A stretch of 7,284 nt of DNA from positions 1-7,284 of the forward strand of contig SSTA01000184.1 of NCBI GenBank assembly GCA_009469685.1, in the 5' to 3' direction. The first letter of the stretch is position 1. Each line of letters begins with the position of its first letter. Shown here piece after piece: positions 1 through 5,547 of the stretch. The position numbers were made by a program, and so were the translations under genes. The notes under the pieces are model-generated. The model searched no databases. It saw nothing but the letters and a program-made list of their open reading frames with translations, and was not told the origin of the DNA. This DNA comes from Azonexaceae bacterium (lineage in GTDB: Bacteria; Pseudomonadota; Gammaproteobacteria; Burkholderiales; Rhodocyclaceae).

Positions 1-80
1 AGCTTGCGCTGACTCTCGCCGCCGATGCCGGGAATCAGGGTCAGCCGCAACCAGGCGGCCAGCCCCGAAGCTGCGGTCAC
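1..80 (-). CDS. dprA: DNA processing protein DprA, N-terminal fragment (cut by window edge)
   Basis: Read from position 80 leftwards, the frame opens with GTG and gives VTAASGLAAWLRLTLIPGIG followed by GESQRKL, after which the window ends. A start of the form 'WLRLTLIPGIG' is the typical N-terminal helical segment of DprA/Smf. That protein binds single-stranded DNA in the cytoplasm and loads RecA onto it during natural transformation. Only about 26 residues are visible, so the Rossmann-like core cannot be checked. The GTG start overlaps the TGA stop of the upstream LysM gene as GTGA, and there is no clear Shine-Dalgarno sequence before it, so translation is probably coupled to that gene. A dprA gene beside a LysM gene and def-fmt is a common proteobacterial arrangement and supports the call. 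The family call rests on a short peptide plus context. Confidence 0.75.
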   Translation of the reverse strand, partial: MTAASGLAAWLRLTLIPGIGGESQRK

Positions 81-1093
81 GGATTGCGGATCGCGTCGCC
101 GACGATGACCGGTTTGCCGCTTTCCATCACCAGGGCGTAGGCGATGCGCTCGAAGGTGCGGAAGACGAAGGCGAGTCCATAGCGCTCGTCCGGGATGGGT
201 GTATTGATGCGGCGATTGTTGTCGTCGTAGCCCTGCGAGACGCGCTTGCGGTAGAGGGCGATCACGTGGCCCACTTCCAAGCCTTCCCGGGCTCCGCGGT
301 TGATCGCGATCACCGACAGGGGTCCGGCCTCGCGGACTCCGGCATAGATCGAGAGAATCTTGCCGTCCAACTGCTGCTCGGGTCGGTGGGGAATATACGA
401 GGCCAGGGTCGGCGGCGTTGCGGCGATCAGCCGGTCGCCCCGGCCGACTTCCTCCTTGGCTTGCTGTATGCGGATCACCGCGGGTTCGCCGGGCTGGATC
501 AGCTTGGCATCGCCGAGGAAGAACGCCTCGTAGCCGAGAATCTCCTGGGTGTCGGGATCCTTCAGGGGCTTGACCGGGCGGTACATCTGCCAGTTCACCT
601 TGTCGACGCCGGTAATCGAGGAGACGAAGGCCGTATCGCCATTGCCCACGAAGACGCGATCCTCCTGGGTGGCGACGATGCGCGGGGCGCTGTCCAGGGC
701 ATCCGGTTCGACGACCAGGGGTTCGGAGATGAACGGCTCGATGACATGGGGCGGAATGCTGGGAATCGCCTGGCGGGAATCCTCGGAATACACCAGGGGC
801 TGGACCTTGACCGGGCGGGCGATGCGCAGACGCGGATTGCCGCCGGAGAGGTCGAGGACGACAATGTCTCCCGGGTAGATGCGGTGGGGATTCTTGATCT
901 CGGCCTTGTTGATCTGCCAGATCTCCGGCCAGCGCCAGGGTTCCTTGAGGAATTTGCCGGCGATTCCCCAGAGGGTGTCGCCCTTGACCACGACATGCCG
1001 GTCGGGGGGGTTGTCCACCAATTGAACGGCGTCCGCGGCGACCGCGCAGGCGGTGGTCACGGCCAGGATGAGCGCGGATATAATGCGTAGCAT
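77..1093 (-). CDS. Secreted LysM peptidoglycan-binding domain protein
   Basis: The protein is 338 residues from the preferred start. A hydrophobic signal peptide (MLRIISALILAVTTACAVAA) is probably cleaved near AVAA-DA. There is no good lipobox, because the residues before the Cys are TTA. One LysM domain follows at about residues 33-81 (HVVVKGDTLWGIA through RIYPGDIVVL), with the expected GDTLW and YPGD motifs. The remaining 250 residues have no domain I recognise; they end in a conserved-looking segment, FRTFERIAYALVMESGKPVIVGDAIR. LysM domains bind N-acetylglucosamine polymers, so a periplasmic cell-wall role is likely, but the exact function is unknown. An ATG 15 bases upstream (1108) is also in frame. 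I prefer 1093 because GAGG lies 9 bases before it, whereas no Shine-Dalgarno sequence precedes 1108. The gene is the first in a unit with dprA and is divergent from def. Homologues at this position are usually annotated only as LysM-domain proteins. Confidence 0.9.
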   Translation of the reverse strand: MLRIISALILAVTTACAVAADAVQLVDNPPDRHVVVKGDTLWGIAGKFLKEPWRWPEIWQINKAEIKNPHRIYPGDIVVLDLSGGNPRLRIARPVKVQPLVYSEDSRQAIPSIPPHVIEPFISEPLVVEPDALDSAPRIVATQEDRVFVGNGDTAFVSSITGVDKVNWQMYRPVKPLKDPDTQEILGYEAFFLGDAKLIQPGEPAVIRIQQAKEEVGRGDRLIAATPPTLASYIPHRPEQQLDGKILSIYAGVREAGPLSVIAINRGAREGLEVGHVIALYRKRVSQGYDDNNRRINTPIPDERYGLAFVFRTFERIAYALVMESGKPVIVGDAIRNP

Positions 1094-1179
1094 CTTCGGT
1101 ACCCTCATTGCCGGCGGAACAGGCGGCCCGTTTTGCTGTCACACCCCGGGAGCTGTTCCGTATCTCGGAAGTGCTTTAG

Positions 1180-1208
1180 ATTCTGCACATAATTACTTAA
1201 GCCGGCAA
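1180..1208 (-). promoter_or_regulatory. Candidate promoter for the LysM-dprA unit
   Basis: On the minus strand TTGCCG (1208-1203) lies 17 bases before CAGAAT (1185-1180). Each hexamer matches the sigma-70 consensus at 4 of 6 positions, with ideal spacing. The region is clearly more A+T-rich than its surroundings and lies in the 120-135 base gap between divergent genes. Transcription would start near 1173 and leave a leader of about 80 bases. The call rests on sequence similarity alone. Confidence 0.35.
1188..1193 (+). promoter_or_regulatory. Candidate -10 element for def
   Basis: CATAAT matches TATAAT at 5 of 6 positions and lies in the A+T-rich part of the divergent gap, about 35 bases before the def ATG. 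I see no convincing -35 hexamer at 16-18 bases upstream. It overlaps the candidate minus-strand promoter, so the two directions could compete. The def ATG at 1229 has only a weak GGTG (1219-1222) as a possible ribosome site. Confidence 0.3.
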
Positions 1209-1228
1209 GCTTTTCTTGGTGTTTTCCT

Positions 1229-1732
1229 ATGGCCTTGCTACCCATTTTGCGTTATCCCGACCCGAGGTTGAAAAAAACAGCGCTTCCCGTCGCTCGAATC
1301 GACGACTCGATCCGCGAACTGGTGCGCGATATGGCGGAAACCATGTATGAAGCTCCGGGCATCGGTCTGGCGGCCACCCAGGTGGACGTCCATAAACAGA
1401 TCGTCGTGATCGACATTTCCGAGACCAAGGATGAACTTCTGGTCCTGATCAACGCGCGCATCCTGGAGAGCGCCGGATTTCAGGAAGGCGAAGAGGGGTG
1501 CCTGTCGGTACCCGGCATATACGACAAGGTCGAACGGGCCGCGACGGTGACGGTGCGCTACCTGGACCTCGACGGGCAGGAGCAGACCTTGAGGGCCGAA
1601 GGCCTCCTGGCGGTGTGCATCCAACACGAACTCGACCACCTCCAGGGCAAGGTCTTCGTAGACCATCTTTCCCAGCTCAAGCAGACCCGCATCCGGACCA
1701 AGCTGGCCAAGCAGTCGCGGATCACTGCCTGA
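1229..1732 (+). CDS. def: Peptide deformylase
   Basis: This is a 167-residue cytoplasmic metalloenzyme that removes the formyl group from the N-terminal methionine of new proteins as they leave the ribosome. All three family motifs are present: GIGLAATQ (44-51), EGCLS (89-93) and HELDH (133-137). The metal ligands are therefore Cys91, His133 and His137, and Glu134 is the catalytic base. Length and sequence closely follow the E. coli type I enzyme, including the C-terminal region with [10 protein letters not shown]. The first ATG gives the usual N-terminus ([14 protein letters not shown]), so the start is secure even though its ribosome site is weak. It is followed by fmt after a 109-base gap, so formylation and deformylation enzymes are neighbours. 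Nothing unusual is seen in the protein. Confidence 0.98.
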   Translation: MALLPILRYPDPRLKKTALPVARIDDSIRELVRDMAETMYEAPGIGLAATQVDVHKQIVVIDISETKDELLVLINARILESAGFQEGEEGCLSVPGIYDKVERAATVTVRYLDLDGQEQTLRAEGLLAVCIQHELDHLQGKVFVDHLSQLKQTRIRTKLAKQSRITA

Positions 1733-1788
1733 AGCCGGATCGCAGCGAGTCTATGGTTTTGCGGCTTTGCTCGCACGCTCCCGCATTG

Positions 1789-1814
1789 CCCGCGGCGCGT
1801 CTTGACGCGTCGGG
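1789..1814 (+). other. Imperfect hairpin in the def-fmt gap
   Basis: CCCG (1789-1792) pairs with CGGG (1811-1814), and CGCGTC (1796-1801) pairs with GACGCG (1804-1809). The apical loop is very tight (TT) and there is a small asymmetric internal loop. No T-tract follows, so it is not a canonical intrinsic terminator. It ends 15 bases before the candidate fmt -10 element, so it could be a weak or factor-assisted terminator for def or an operator. Chance folding in G+C-rich DNA is also possible. Confidence 0.25.
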
Positions 1815-1829
1815 TGCACGGCGAGCCGG

Positions 1830-1835
1830 TATGAT
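1830..1835 (+). promoter_or_regulatory. Candidate -10 element placing fmt transcription start at its ATG
   Basis: TATGAT matches TATAAT at 5 of 6 positions and is followed by exactly six bases (CCGTCC) and then the fmt ATG at 1842. Transcription would begin at or beside the A of the start codon, giving a leaderless mRNA. No Shine-Dalgarno sequence is present upstream of this ATG, which fits. A TTGACG lies upstream at 1802-1807, but the 22-base spacing is too long for a standard -35 element. Confidence 0.45.
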
Positions 1836-1841
1836 CCGTCC

Positions 1842-2762
1842 ATGAAGATCATTTTTGCGGGTACACCGGAATTCGCCGCCTGCGCTCTGGAAGCCTTGGC
1901 CGGGGCTGGCCATGAAATCGCCTTGGTCCTCACCCAGCCCGACCGGCCGGCCGGCCGTGGGATGGCGCTGACGCCTTCACCGGTCAAGCGTCTTGCGCTG
2001 ACGCAGGGGATATCGGTGTTTCAGCCGGCGACCCTGCGGGATTCCGATGCCCAGGCACGTATCGCCGCGGTGGGTGCCGACGTCATGGTGGTCGCGGCCT
2101 ACGGCCTCATTCTGCCTCAGGCGGTCCTCGACCTGCCCCGCTTCGGCTGCCTCAATATCCACGCTTCCCTCTTGCCCCGCTGGCGAGGGGCGGCGCCGAT
2201 CCAGCGAGCCATCCTTGCTGGAGATCAGGAAAGCGGCGTGTGCATCATGCAGATGGAGGCGGGCCTGGACACCGGTCCGGTCCTCCTTGCAGGGGCTATG
2301 CCCATCGCCCCCACGGACAGTGCCGGAACGCTTCACGACCGTTTGGCCGCCCTGGGAGCGGATCTGATCGTCGACGCCCTGGCCCGCCTGCCCCTGCCTG
2401 CACGACCCCAGCCGGATGAAGGGGTCACCTATGCGGCCAAAATCGACAAGGCGGAAGCGGTCCTGGATTGGTCCCTCGCCGCCGCCGAACTCGACCGGCG
2501 GGTGAGAGCCTTCAATCCCTTCCCCGGTGTCCAGGCGACGGTGGGTGGACTGCCCTGCAAGGTCTGGCAGGCGCGTCCGGCGACGGGTCAAGGGGCTCCG
2601 GGAACGGTGCTGGCGGCTGATCGCAACGGAGTGCTGGTCGCTTGTGGCGACGGAGCTCTGTTGATCGGCGAACTGCAGAAGGCGGGGGGAAAACGGCTGC
2701 CGGCCGCCCAATTCCTCGCCGGTAACCCCATCGCCGTCAGCGCGCCAGGGCAATCTCATTGA
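1842..2762 (+). CDS. fmt: Methionyl-tRNA formyltransferase
   Basis: The 306-residue cytoplasmic enzyme transfers a formyl group from 10-formyltetrahydrofolate to methionyl-tRNA(fMet), making the initiator of bacterial translation. The N-terminal catalytic domain (about 1-190) begins [13 protein letters not shown]. It carries [20 protein letters not shown] (105-124), which includes the catalytic Asn105 and His107, and [11 protein letters not shown] with Asp143. These correspond to Asn106, His108 and Asp144 in E. coli. The C-terminal tRNA-binding beta-barrel domain (about 205-306) includes [11 protein letters not shown] and the end-segment [12 protein letters not shown]. Length is normal. The start is fixed by the conserved N-terminus. 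The gene is in the same direction as def but 109 bases away, and it appears to have its own promoter with no leader. Its 3' end faces speD with only 9 bases between the two stop codons. Confidence 0.98.
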   Translation: MKIIFAGTPEFAACALEALAGAGHEIALVLTQPDRPAGRGMALTPSPVKRLALTQGISVFQPATLRDSDAQARIAAVGADVMVVAAYGLILPQAVLDLPRFGCLNIHASLLPRWRGAAPIQRAILAGDQESGVCIMQMEAGLDTGPVLLAGAMPIAPTDSAGTLHDRLAALGADLIVDALARLPLPARPQPDEGVTYAAKIDKAEAVLDWSLAAAELDRRVRAFNPFPGVQATVGGLPCKVWQARPATGQGAPGTVLAADRNGVLVACGDGALLIGELQKAGGKRLPAAQFLAGNPIAVSAPGQSH

Positions 2763-2764
2763 CG

Positions 2765-2781
2765 CCGGGTGCTAGGCCCGG
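2765..2781. terminator. Weak hairpin at the convergent fmt/speD ends
   Basis: CCGGG (2765-2769) and CCCGG (2777-2781) form a 5-bp G+C stem around a 7-base loop. It lies between the two convergent stop codons and overlaps the last codons of speD. There is no T-tract on either side, so it would be at best a weak bidirectional terminator. No better terminator is visible where the two units meet. Confidence 0.2.
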
Positions 2782-3155
2782 GCCAGTTCGCCCCGCGTCA
2801 CCTCTCGCGTCTCGACCCGTTGCGGATTGAAGGTTGCGATGGCGTCGGCGAACAGGGCACGTGCCCGGTCGCTGTTGTCCGCGCTGAAATTGCAGACGTA
2901 GATATCCAGGGTGACGCCGGAAATTTCCGGCCAGGTGTGCAGGGCGAAGTGGGATTCTGCCAGGACAACGGTCCCCGTGACGCCGGCGGGCTGGTCTGCG
3001 GCATCGCGGAACTGGTGGAAGCAGCGGCCGACCACCGTGAGCCCGTGACGCTGGCAGGCGGCCAGGGCGAAGTCCTCCAGGCCAGGGGCGTCGAGGAGTC
3101 GGGCCGGCGGGCAGCGGCATTCGAGAAGGTCGGCGATGAGGTGGAGTCCCCGCAT
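2772..3155 (-). CDS. speD: S-adenosylmethionine decarboxylase proenzyme, short bacterial form
   Basis: The 127-residue product has the pyruvoyl-enzyme signature GVTGTVVLAESHFALHTWPE at 58-77. Self-cleavage between Glu67 and Ser68 would convert Ser68 to the pyruvoyl cofactor. His73 and Cys88 stand at the same spacing as His68 and Cys83 relative to Ser63 in the Thermotoga maritima enzyme, so the processing residues are complete. The length fits the short class, about half the size of E. coli SpeD. The usual reaction makes decarboxylated S-adenosylmethionine, the aminopropyl donor for spermidine. No spermidine synthase gene is in the window. Some SpeD-family members have been reported to act as arginine or ornithine decarboxylases, so substrate is not certain. 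The gene follows the nuclease by 51 bases in the same direction. It has no Shine-Dalgarno sequence, but a -10-like TAAAAT lies six bases before its ATG. Confidence 0.93.
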   Translation of the reverse strand: MRGLHLIADLLECRCPPARLLDAPGLEDFALAACQRHGLTVVGRCFHQFRDAADQPAGVTGTVVLAESHFALHTWPEISGVTLDIYVCNFSADNSDRARALFADAIATFNPQRVETREVTRGELARA

Positions 3156-3161
3156 AGCGGC

Positions 3162-3167
3162 ATTTTA
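3162..3167 (-). promoter_or_regulatory. Candidate -10 element placing speD transcription start at its ATG
   Basis: On the minus strand TAAAAT (3167-3162, 5 of 6 matches to TATAAT) is followed by six bases, GCCGCT, and then the speD ATG at 3155. This is the same spacing as at fmt and the nuclease. No ribosome site is visible, and no good -35 hexamer lies 16-18 bases upstream. speD may therefore be transcribed separately from the nuclease as a leaderless message. Confidence 0.42.
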
Positions 3168-3206
3168 GGCGCAATTGGCCGACTGGAGCTCGCGTGGCGA
3201 TAGCCG

Positions 3207-4118
3207 TCACTTCGGCGGCAACCGCCTTTCCGTTTCACGTGAAACGTCGCCCAGCAGCCCATTGAGCAGACGGGCGAGGCGGCTCCCGGCGGCGACCACG
3301 CGCTCGCCGGCGATCCGGCGCGCCCGCTCCCGGAAGTCCGGGTCGATCCGCCCAGGGGATACGTCCCCATCGGGATAGGCTTGCCGCATCGCGATTTCCC
3401 GGGACTCGCGCAACCAGTCGGCTGACGAATCCAGGCCATCGGGCACCTGGTACAAGGCGGACAGCCGTGCCGCCGCAGCGGCGAGCCGCTTGCCGCGCAG
3501 CCAAGGGGGGCCGGGCAGGTCGTCCCACCAGGCGTGGAGAGACATCGTCGCCAAGCGGGGGTGCGCGGGATCGTGAATCTCGGTGCGGTTGCCGCCCTCG
3601 TCGTCGCGCACTCCGGCATGGAGGGGCTGATGGGCGTCGGCCACCAGATGAACCAGCCAGGGCAGGGCATAGCTGCGATCTGAGATGGGGCTGCGGGGGT
3701 CGGCCAGGAGGCGGGCAAGACGTTCGAGCTGATGATCTAGTTCACCCCCCAGGCGTCTGCCGTCGACCGTCTGGTCGACGTAATGCCAGGCGCCATGACG
3801 CTCCATGTCGGGGAACCCGGATTCGAGGGGCGTTGGTGGGTCGCCCGTATCGTGAAAGCGGGGATCCCGCCGGATGTCGTCGGGCCAGGTCGAAGCTTCG
3901 ACGAAGGCGGTAAGCCCCGGGTCGCCGCCCCGTGCGATCCAGCGCGAATGGTCGGGATGGGCGGCGAGGAGCGCGGACACCCGATCGCGGACCGGCGGAG
4001 TCAATTGCTCCCAAGCGATGATTGCGGTCAGACGGTGGCCGGCGGAATTCCAGGCCGCCGCGGGAGCGGATTGGAGCATGCAAGCAAATGCGAGGACGAG
4101 AAGGGGCAGCGGGATCAT
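3207..4118 (-). CDS. Secreted S1/P1-type zinc nuclease
   Basis: The 303-residue protein has a signal peptide (MIPLPLLVLAFACMLQSAPA, cleaved after about residue 22). The mature chain then begins WNSAGH, the usual N-terminus of the S1/P1 family, in which the amino end of the first Trp binds zinc. All nine expected zinc ligands can be placed: Trp23, His28, Asp80 (STWPDD), His112 (WHYVDQ), His157, Asp161 and His167 (VHLVADAHQPLH), and His195 and Asp199 (LHAWWDD). It should therefore be an active trinuclear-zinc nuclease acting on single-stranded DNA or RNA, or a 3'-nucleotidase, in the periplasm or outside the cell. The open frame extends upstream to 4289, but ATG 4118 is the only start directly before the signal peptide. 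The last codons contain a parS-like palindrome. It is divergent from rsmB. A role in nucleotide or phosphate scavenging is inferred. Confidence 0.93.
   Translation of the reverse strand: MIPLPLLVLAFACMLQSAPAAAWNSAGHRLTAIIAWEQLTPPVRDRVSALLAAHPDHSRWIARGGDPGLTAFVEASTWPDDIRRDPRFHDTGDPPTPLESGFPDMERHGAWHYVDQTVDGRRLGGELDHQLERLARLLADPRSPISDRSYALPWLVHLVADAHQPLHAGVRDDEGGNRTEIHDPAHPRLATMSLHAWWDDLPGPPWLRGKRLAAAAARLSALYQVPDGLDSSADWLRESREIAMRQAYPDGDVSPGRIDPDFRERARRIAGERVVAAGSRLARLLNGLLGDVSRETERRLPPK
3231..3246. promoter_or_regulatory. parS: parS-like ParB-binding site
   Basis: CGTTTCACGTGAAACG is a perfect 16-base palindrome. Its inner 14 bases, GTTTCACGTGAAAC, fit the chromosomal parS consensus TGTTNCACGTGNAACA exactly; only the outermost pair is C/G instead of T/A. 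ParB (Spo0J) dimers load at such sites as CTP-dependent clamps, spread, and with ParA and SMC segregate the origin region. The site lies within the nuclease reading frame, where it encodes V-S-R-E-T. Lying inside a coding end is common for parS. parA and parB are not in the window. Confidence 0.82.
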
Positions 4119-4124
4119 CACGGG

Positions 4125-4130
4125 ATTATC
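4125..4130 (-). promoter_or_regulatory. Candidate -10 element placing nuclease transcription start at its ATG
   Basis: On the minus strand GATAAT (4130-4125, 5 of 6 matches) is followed by six bases, CCCGTG, and the nuclease ATG at 4118. No Shine-Dalgarno sequence lies in the usual window before this ATG. The 9-base block GATAATCCC here is repeated in inverted orientation at the rsmB promoter (4247-4255). No good -35 hexamer is seen. Confidence 0.45.
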
Positions 4131-4208
4131 GCCAAACCCCTGAGGAAGCGCGAACCGGCTAAGCGGCGGAGTGATCCCCGGACGCGACCGGCCAAGGGCC
4201 GTAGGGCA

Positions 4209-4236
4209 CCGACGGACAACGGCAAGCGGTCGTCGG
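4209..4236. repeat. Short inverted repeat upstream of rsmB
   Basis: CCGACG (4209-4214) and CGTCGG (4231-4236) form a perfect 6-base inverted repeat with a 16-base spacer. It covers the region from about -52 to -25 relative to the rsmB start codon, where a -35 element or operator would lie. It could be a regulator site, but arms this short also arise by chance in G+C-rich DNA. Confidence 0.2.
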
Positions 4237-4246
4237 CTGTTTTGAG

Positions 4247-4252
4247 GATAAT
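4247..4252 (+). promoter_or_regulatory. Candidate -10 element for the rsmB operon
   Basis: GATAAT (5 of 6 matches to TATAAT) is followed by eight bases and the rsmB ATG at 4261, so the transcript would have a leader of zero to two bases. A GAGG at 4244-4247 is 13 bases from the ATG, too far for a normal ribosome site. The 142-base gap to the divergent nuclease gene has no other A+T-rich hexamer at a plausible place for plus-strand transcription. Confidence 0.42.
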
Positions 4253-4260
4253 CCCCGCCC

Positions 4261-5547
4261 ATGACCTTTTCCTTACCGCCGGCCCGCACATCCGGGCCGC
4301 CCGTTGATTCCCTGGCCTATGCGATGGCGGCGGGCGCGCGGGTGGTGGCGGGCGTGCTCGCCGGCCGCAGTCTCGCCGAAGGGCTTCCGGGCTGGATAAA
4401 CCGTAGCGCTCGGCCCGCGGTGCAGGATCTGGTCTATGGCACCCTGCGCCAGTTTGGCCGCGGAGACTTCATCCTCGACGAATTGCTCAGTCGCCCGCTG
4501 GACGATGCCGATGTGCGGGCGCTGCTGCTCGTCGCCTTATACCGCCTGGAGACGCGGCCCGAAATGGCGCACACGGTCGTCGATCAGGCGGTGAATGCCG
4601 CTGGCGGGCTGGCTGCGGGAAAGATGCGCGGATTGACCAACGGCGTGCTGCGCAATTTTCTGCGGCGGTCGGAGGCCTTGCTGGCGGCGGCCGATCGGCA
4701 CGAGGTCGCCGCGCATCGGCATCCGGAATGGTGGGTGCGGCGCTTGCGGGAATCCTATCCCGAGCAGTGGCCGGCCATCGTCGCTGCAGGCAACCAGCCT
4801 CCTCCGATGGCCTTGCGGGTGAATCGGAGGCGGAGCACGGTGGAGGACTACGGTGTGCTGCTCGCAGAGGAAGGAATCGGCTGCCGCTCGGGCGGCGACG
4901 ACGCGCTCCTGCTCGAGCGGCCGGTGCCGGTGGACCGTCTGCCCCGATTTGCCGAAGGCTGGGTCTCGGTCCAGGACCCCGGAGCCCAGCGGGCGGCCGC
5001 TCTCCTCGACCCCCGTCCCGGGAGCCGCGTCCTCGATGCCTGTGCCGCTCCCGGAGGCAAGACAGCCCATTTGCTCGAGCGGGCCGACCTCGATCTGCTG
5101 GCGCTGGACCTGAAGCCCGCGCGCTGCCGGCGCATCGAGGCAACCCTGGAACGCCTTGGGCTCGCTGCCCAGGTGCGGGTTGCCGATTGCGCTCGGCCGG
5201 ACGCCTGGTGGGACGGGAATCCTTTCGACGCCATCCTCGCCGACGTACCCTGTTCCGCCAGCGGCGTCGTCCGGCGCCACCCAGACGCCAAATGGCTGCG
5301 GCGCGATGCCGACGTGGCGGGATTCGCCGCGGCCCAGGGACGCATTCTCGAAGCCCTGTGGCGACTCTTGAAGCCGGGCGGTAAACTGCTGTACGCGACC
5401 TGTTCGGTCTTTCCCGAAGAAAACCAGGGCCAATTGACCGCTTTTCTGGCCCGGCATGCCTCAGCCCGACGAGGCCATGAAGAACAATGGCTGCCCTCTG
5501 ACGACCACGATGGCTTCTACTACTGCCTCCTCGACAAGCTGGCTTGA
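4261..5547 (+). CDS. rsmB: 16S rRNA (cytosine-967-C5)-methyltransferase RsmB
   Basis: The 428-residue enzyme (also Sun/Fmu) uses S-adenosylmethionine to methylate C967 of 16S rRNA in the small ribosomal subunit. The N-terminal NusB-like RNA-binding domain spans about 17-145 (AAGARVVAGVLAGRSLAEGL, then LYRLETRPEMAHTVVDQAVN). The C-terminal methyltransferase domain carries VQDPGAQ (237-243), the SAM-binding motif DACAAPGGKTAH (259-270), DVPCSASG with Cys331 (328-335) and ATCSVFPEEN with the catalytic Cys381 (379-388). It ends in the usual HDGFYYCLL segment. Length is normal. ATG 4261 fits the family N-terminus; the next in-frame ATG (4324) would cut into the NusB-like domain. The start has a -10-like hexamer eight bases away rather than a ribosome site. 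Its end overlaps the DUF4390 gene by 38 bases, so rsmB is the first gene of the operon. Confidence 0.97.
   Translation: MTFSLPPARTSGPPVDSLAYAMAAGARVVAGVLAGRSLAEGLPGWINRSARPAVQDLVYGTLRQFGRGDFILDELLSRPLDDADVRALLLVALYRLETRPEMAHTVVDQAVNAAGGLAAGKMRGLTNGVLRNFLRRSEALLAAADRHEVAAHRHPEWWVRRLRESYPEQWPAIVAAGNQPPPMALRVNRRRSTVEDYGVLLAEEGIGCRSGGDDALLLERPVPVDRLPRFAEGWVSVQDPGAQRAAALLDPRPGSRVLDACAAPGGKTAHLLERADLDLLALDLKPARCRRIEATLERLGLAAQVRVADCARPDAWWDGNPFDAILADVPCSASGVVRRHPDAKWLRRDADVAGFAAAQGRILEALWRLLKPGGKLLYATCSVFPEENQGQLTAFLARHASARRGHEEQWLPSDDHDGFYYCLLDKLA

Noticed and set aside
263..268. CACGTG inside the LysM gene
   Set aside because: The flanks (GAT and GCC) do not form a palindrome beyond one extra base and do not match parS.
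1021..1030. Possible lipoprotein lipobox in the LysM protein (Cys after VTTA)
   Set aside because: The residue three before the Cys is Thr, not Leu, Val or Ile, and a normal signal peptidase I site (AVAA) follows at once.
266..1090. A 274-codon plus-strand frame opposite the LysM gene
   Set aside because: It is a shadow of the LysM gene, with low-complexity Gly/Asp/Leu-rich sequence and no motif or start signal.
2855..2866. Palindrome GGGCACGTGCCC inside speD, with the same CACGTG centre as parS
   Set aside because: The arms are GGG/CCC rather than GTTT/AAAC, so it does not fit the ParB consensus. It is best explained as coding sequence.
4119..4289. N-terminal extension of the nuclease frame by 57 residues
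   Set aside because: It would overlap the rsmB start and put a polar, Arg-rich stretch before the signal peptide. The ATG at 4118 directly precedes the signal peptide.
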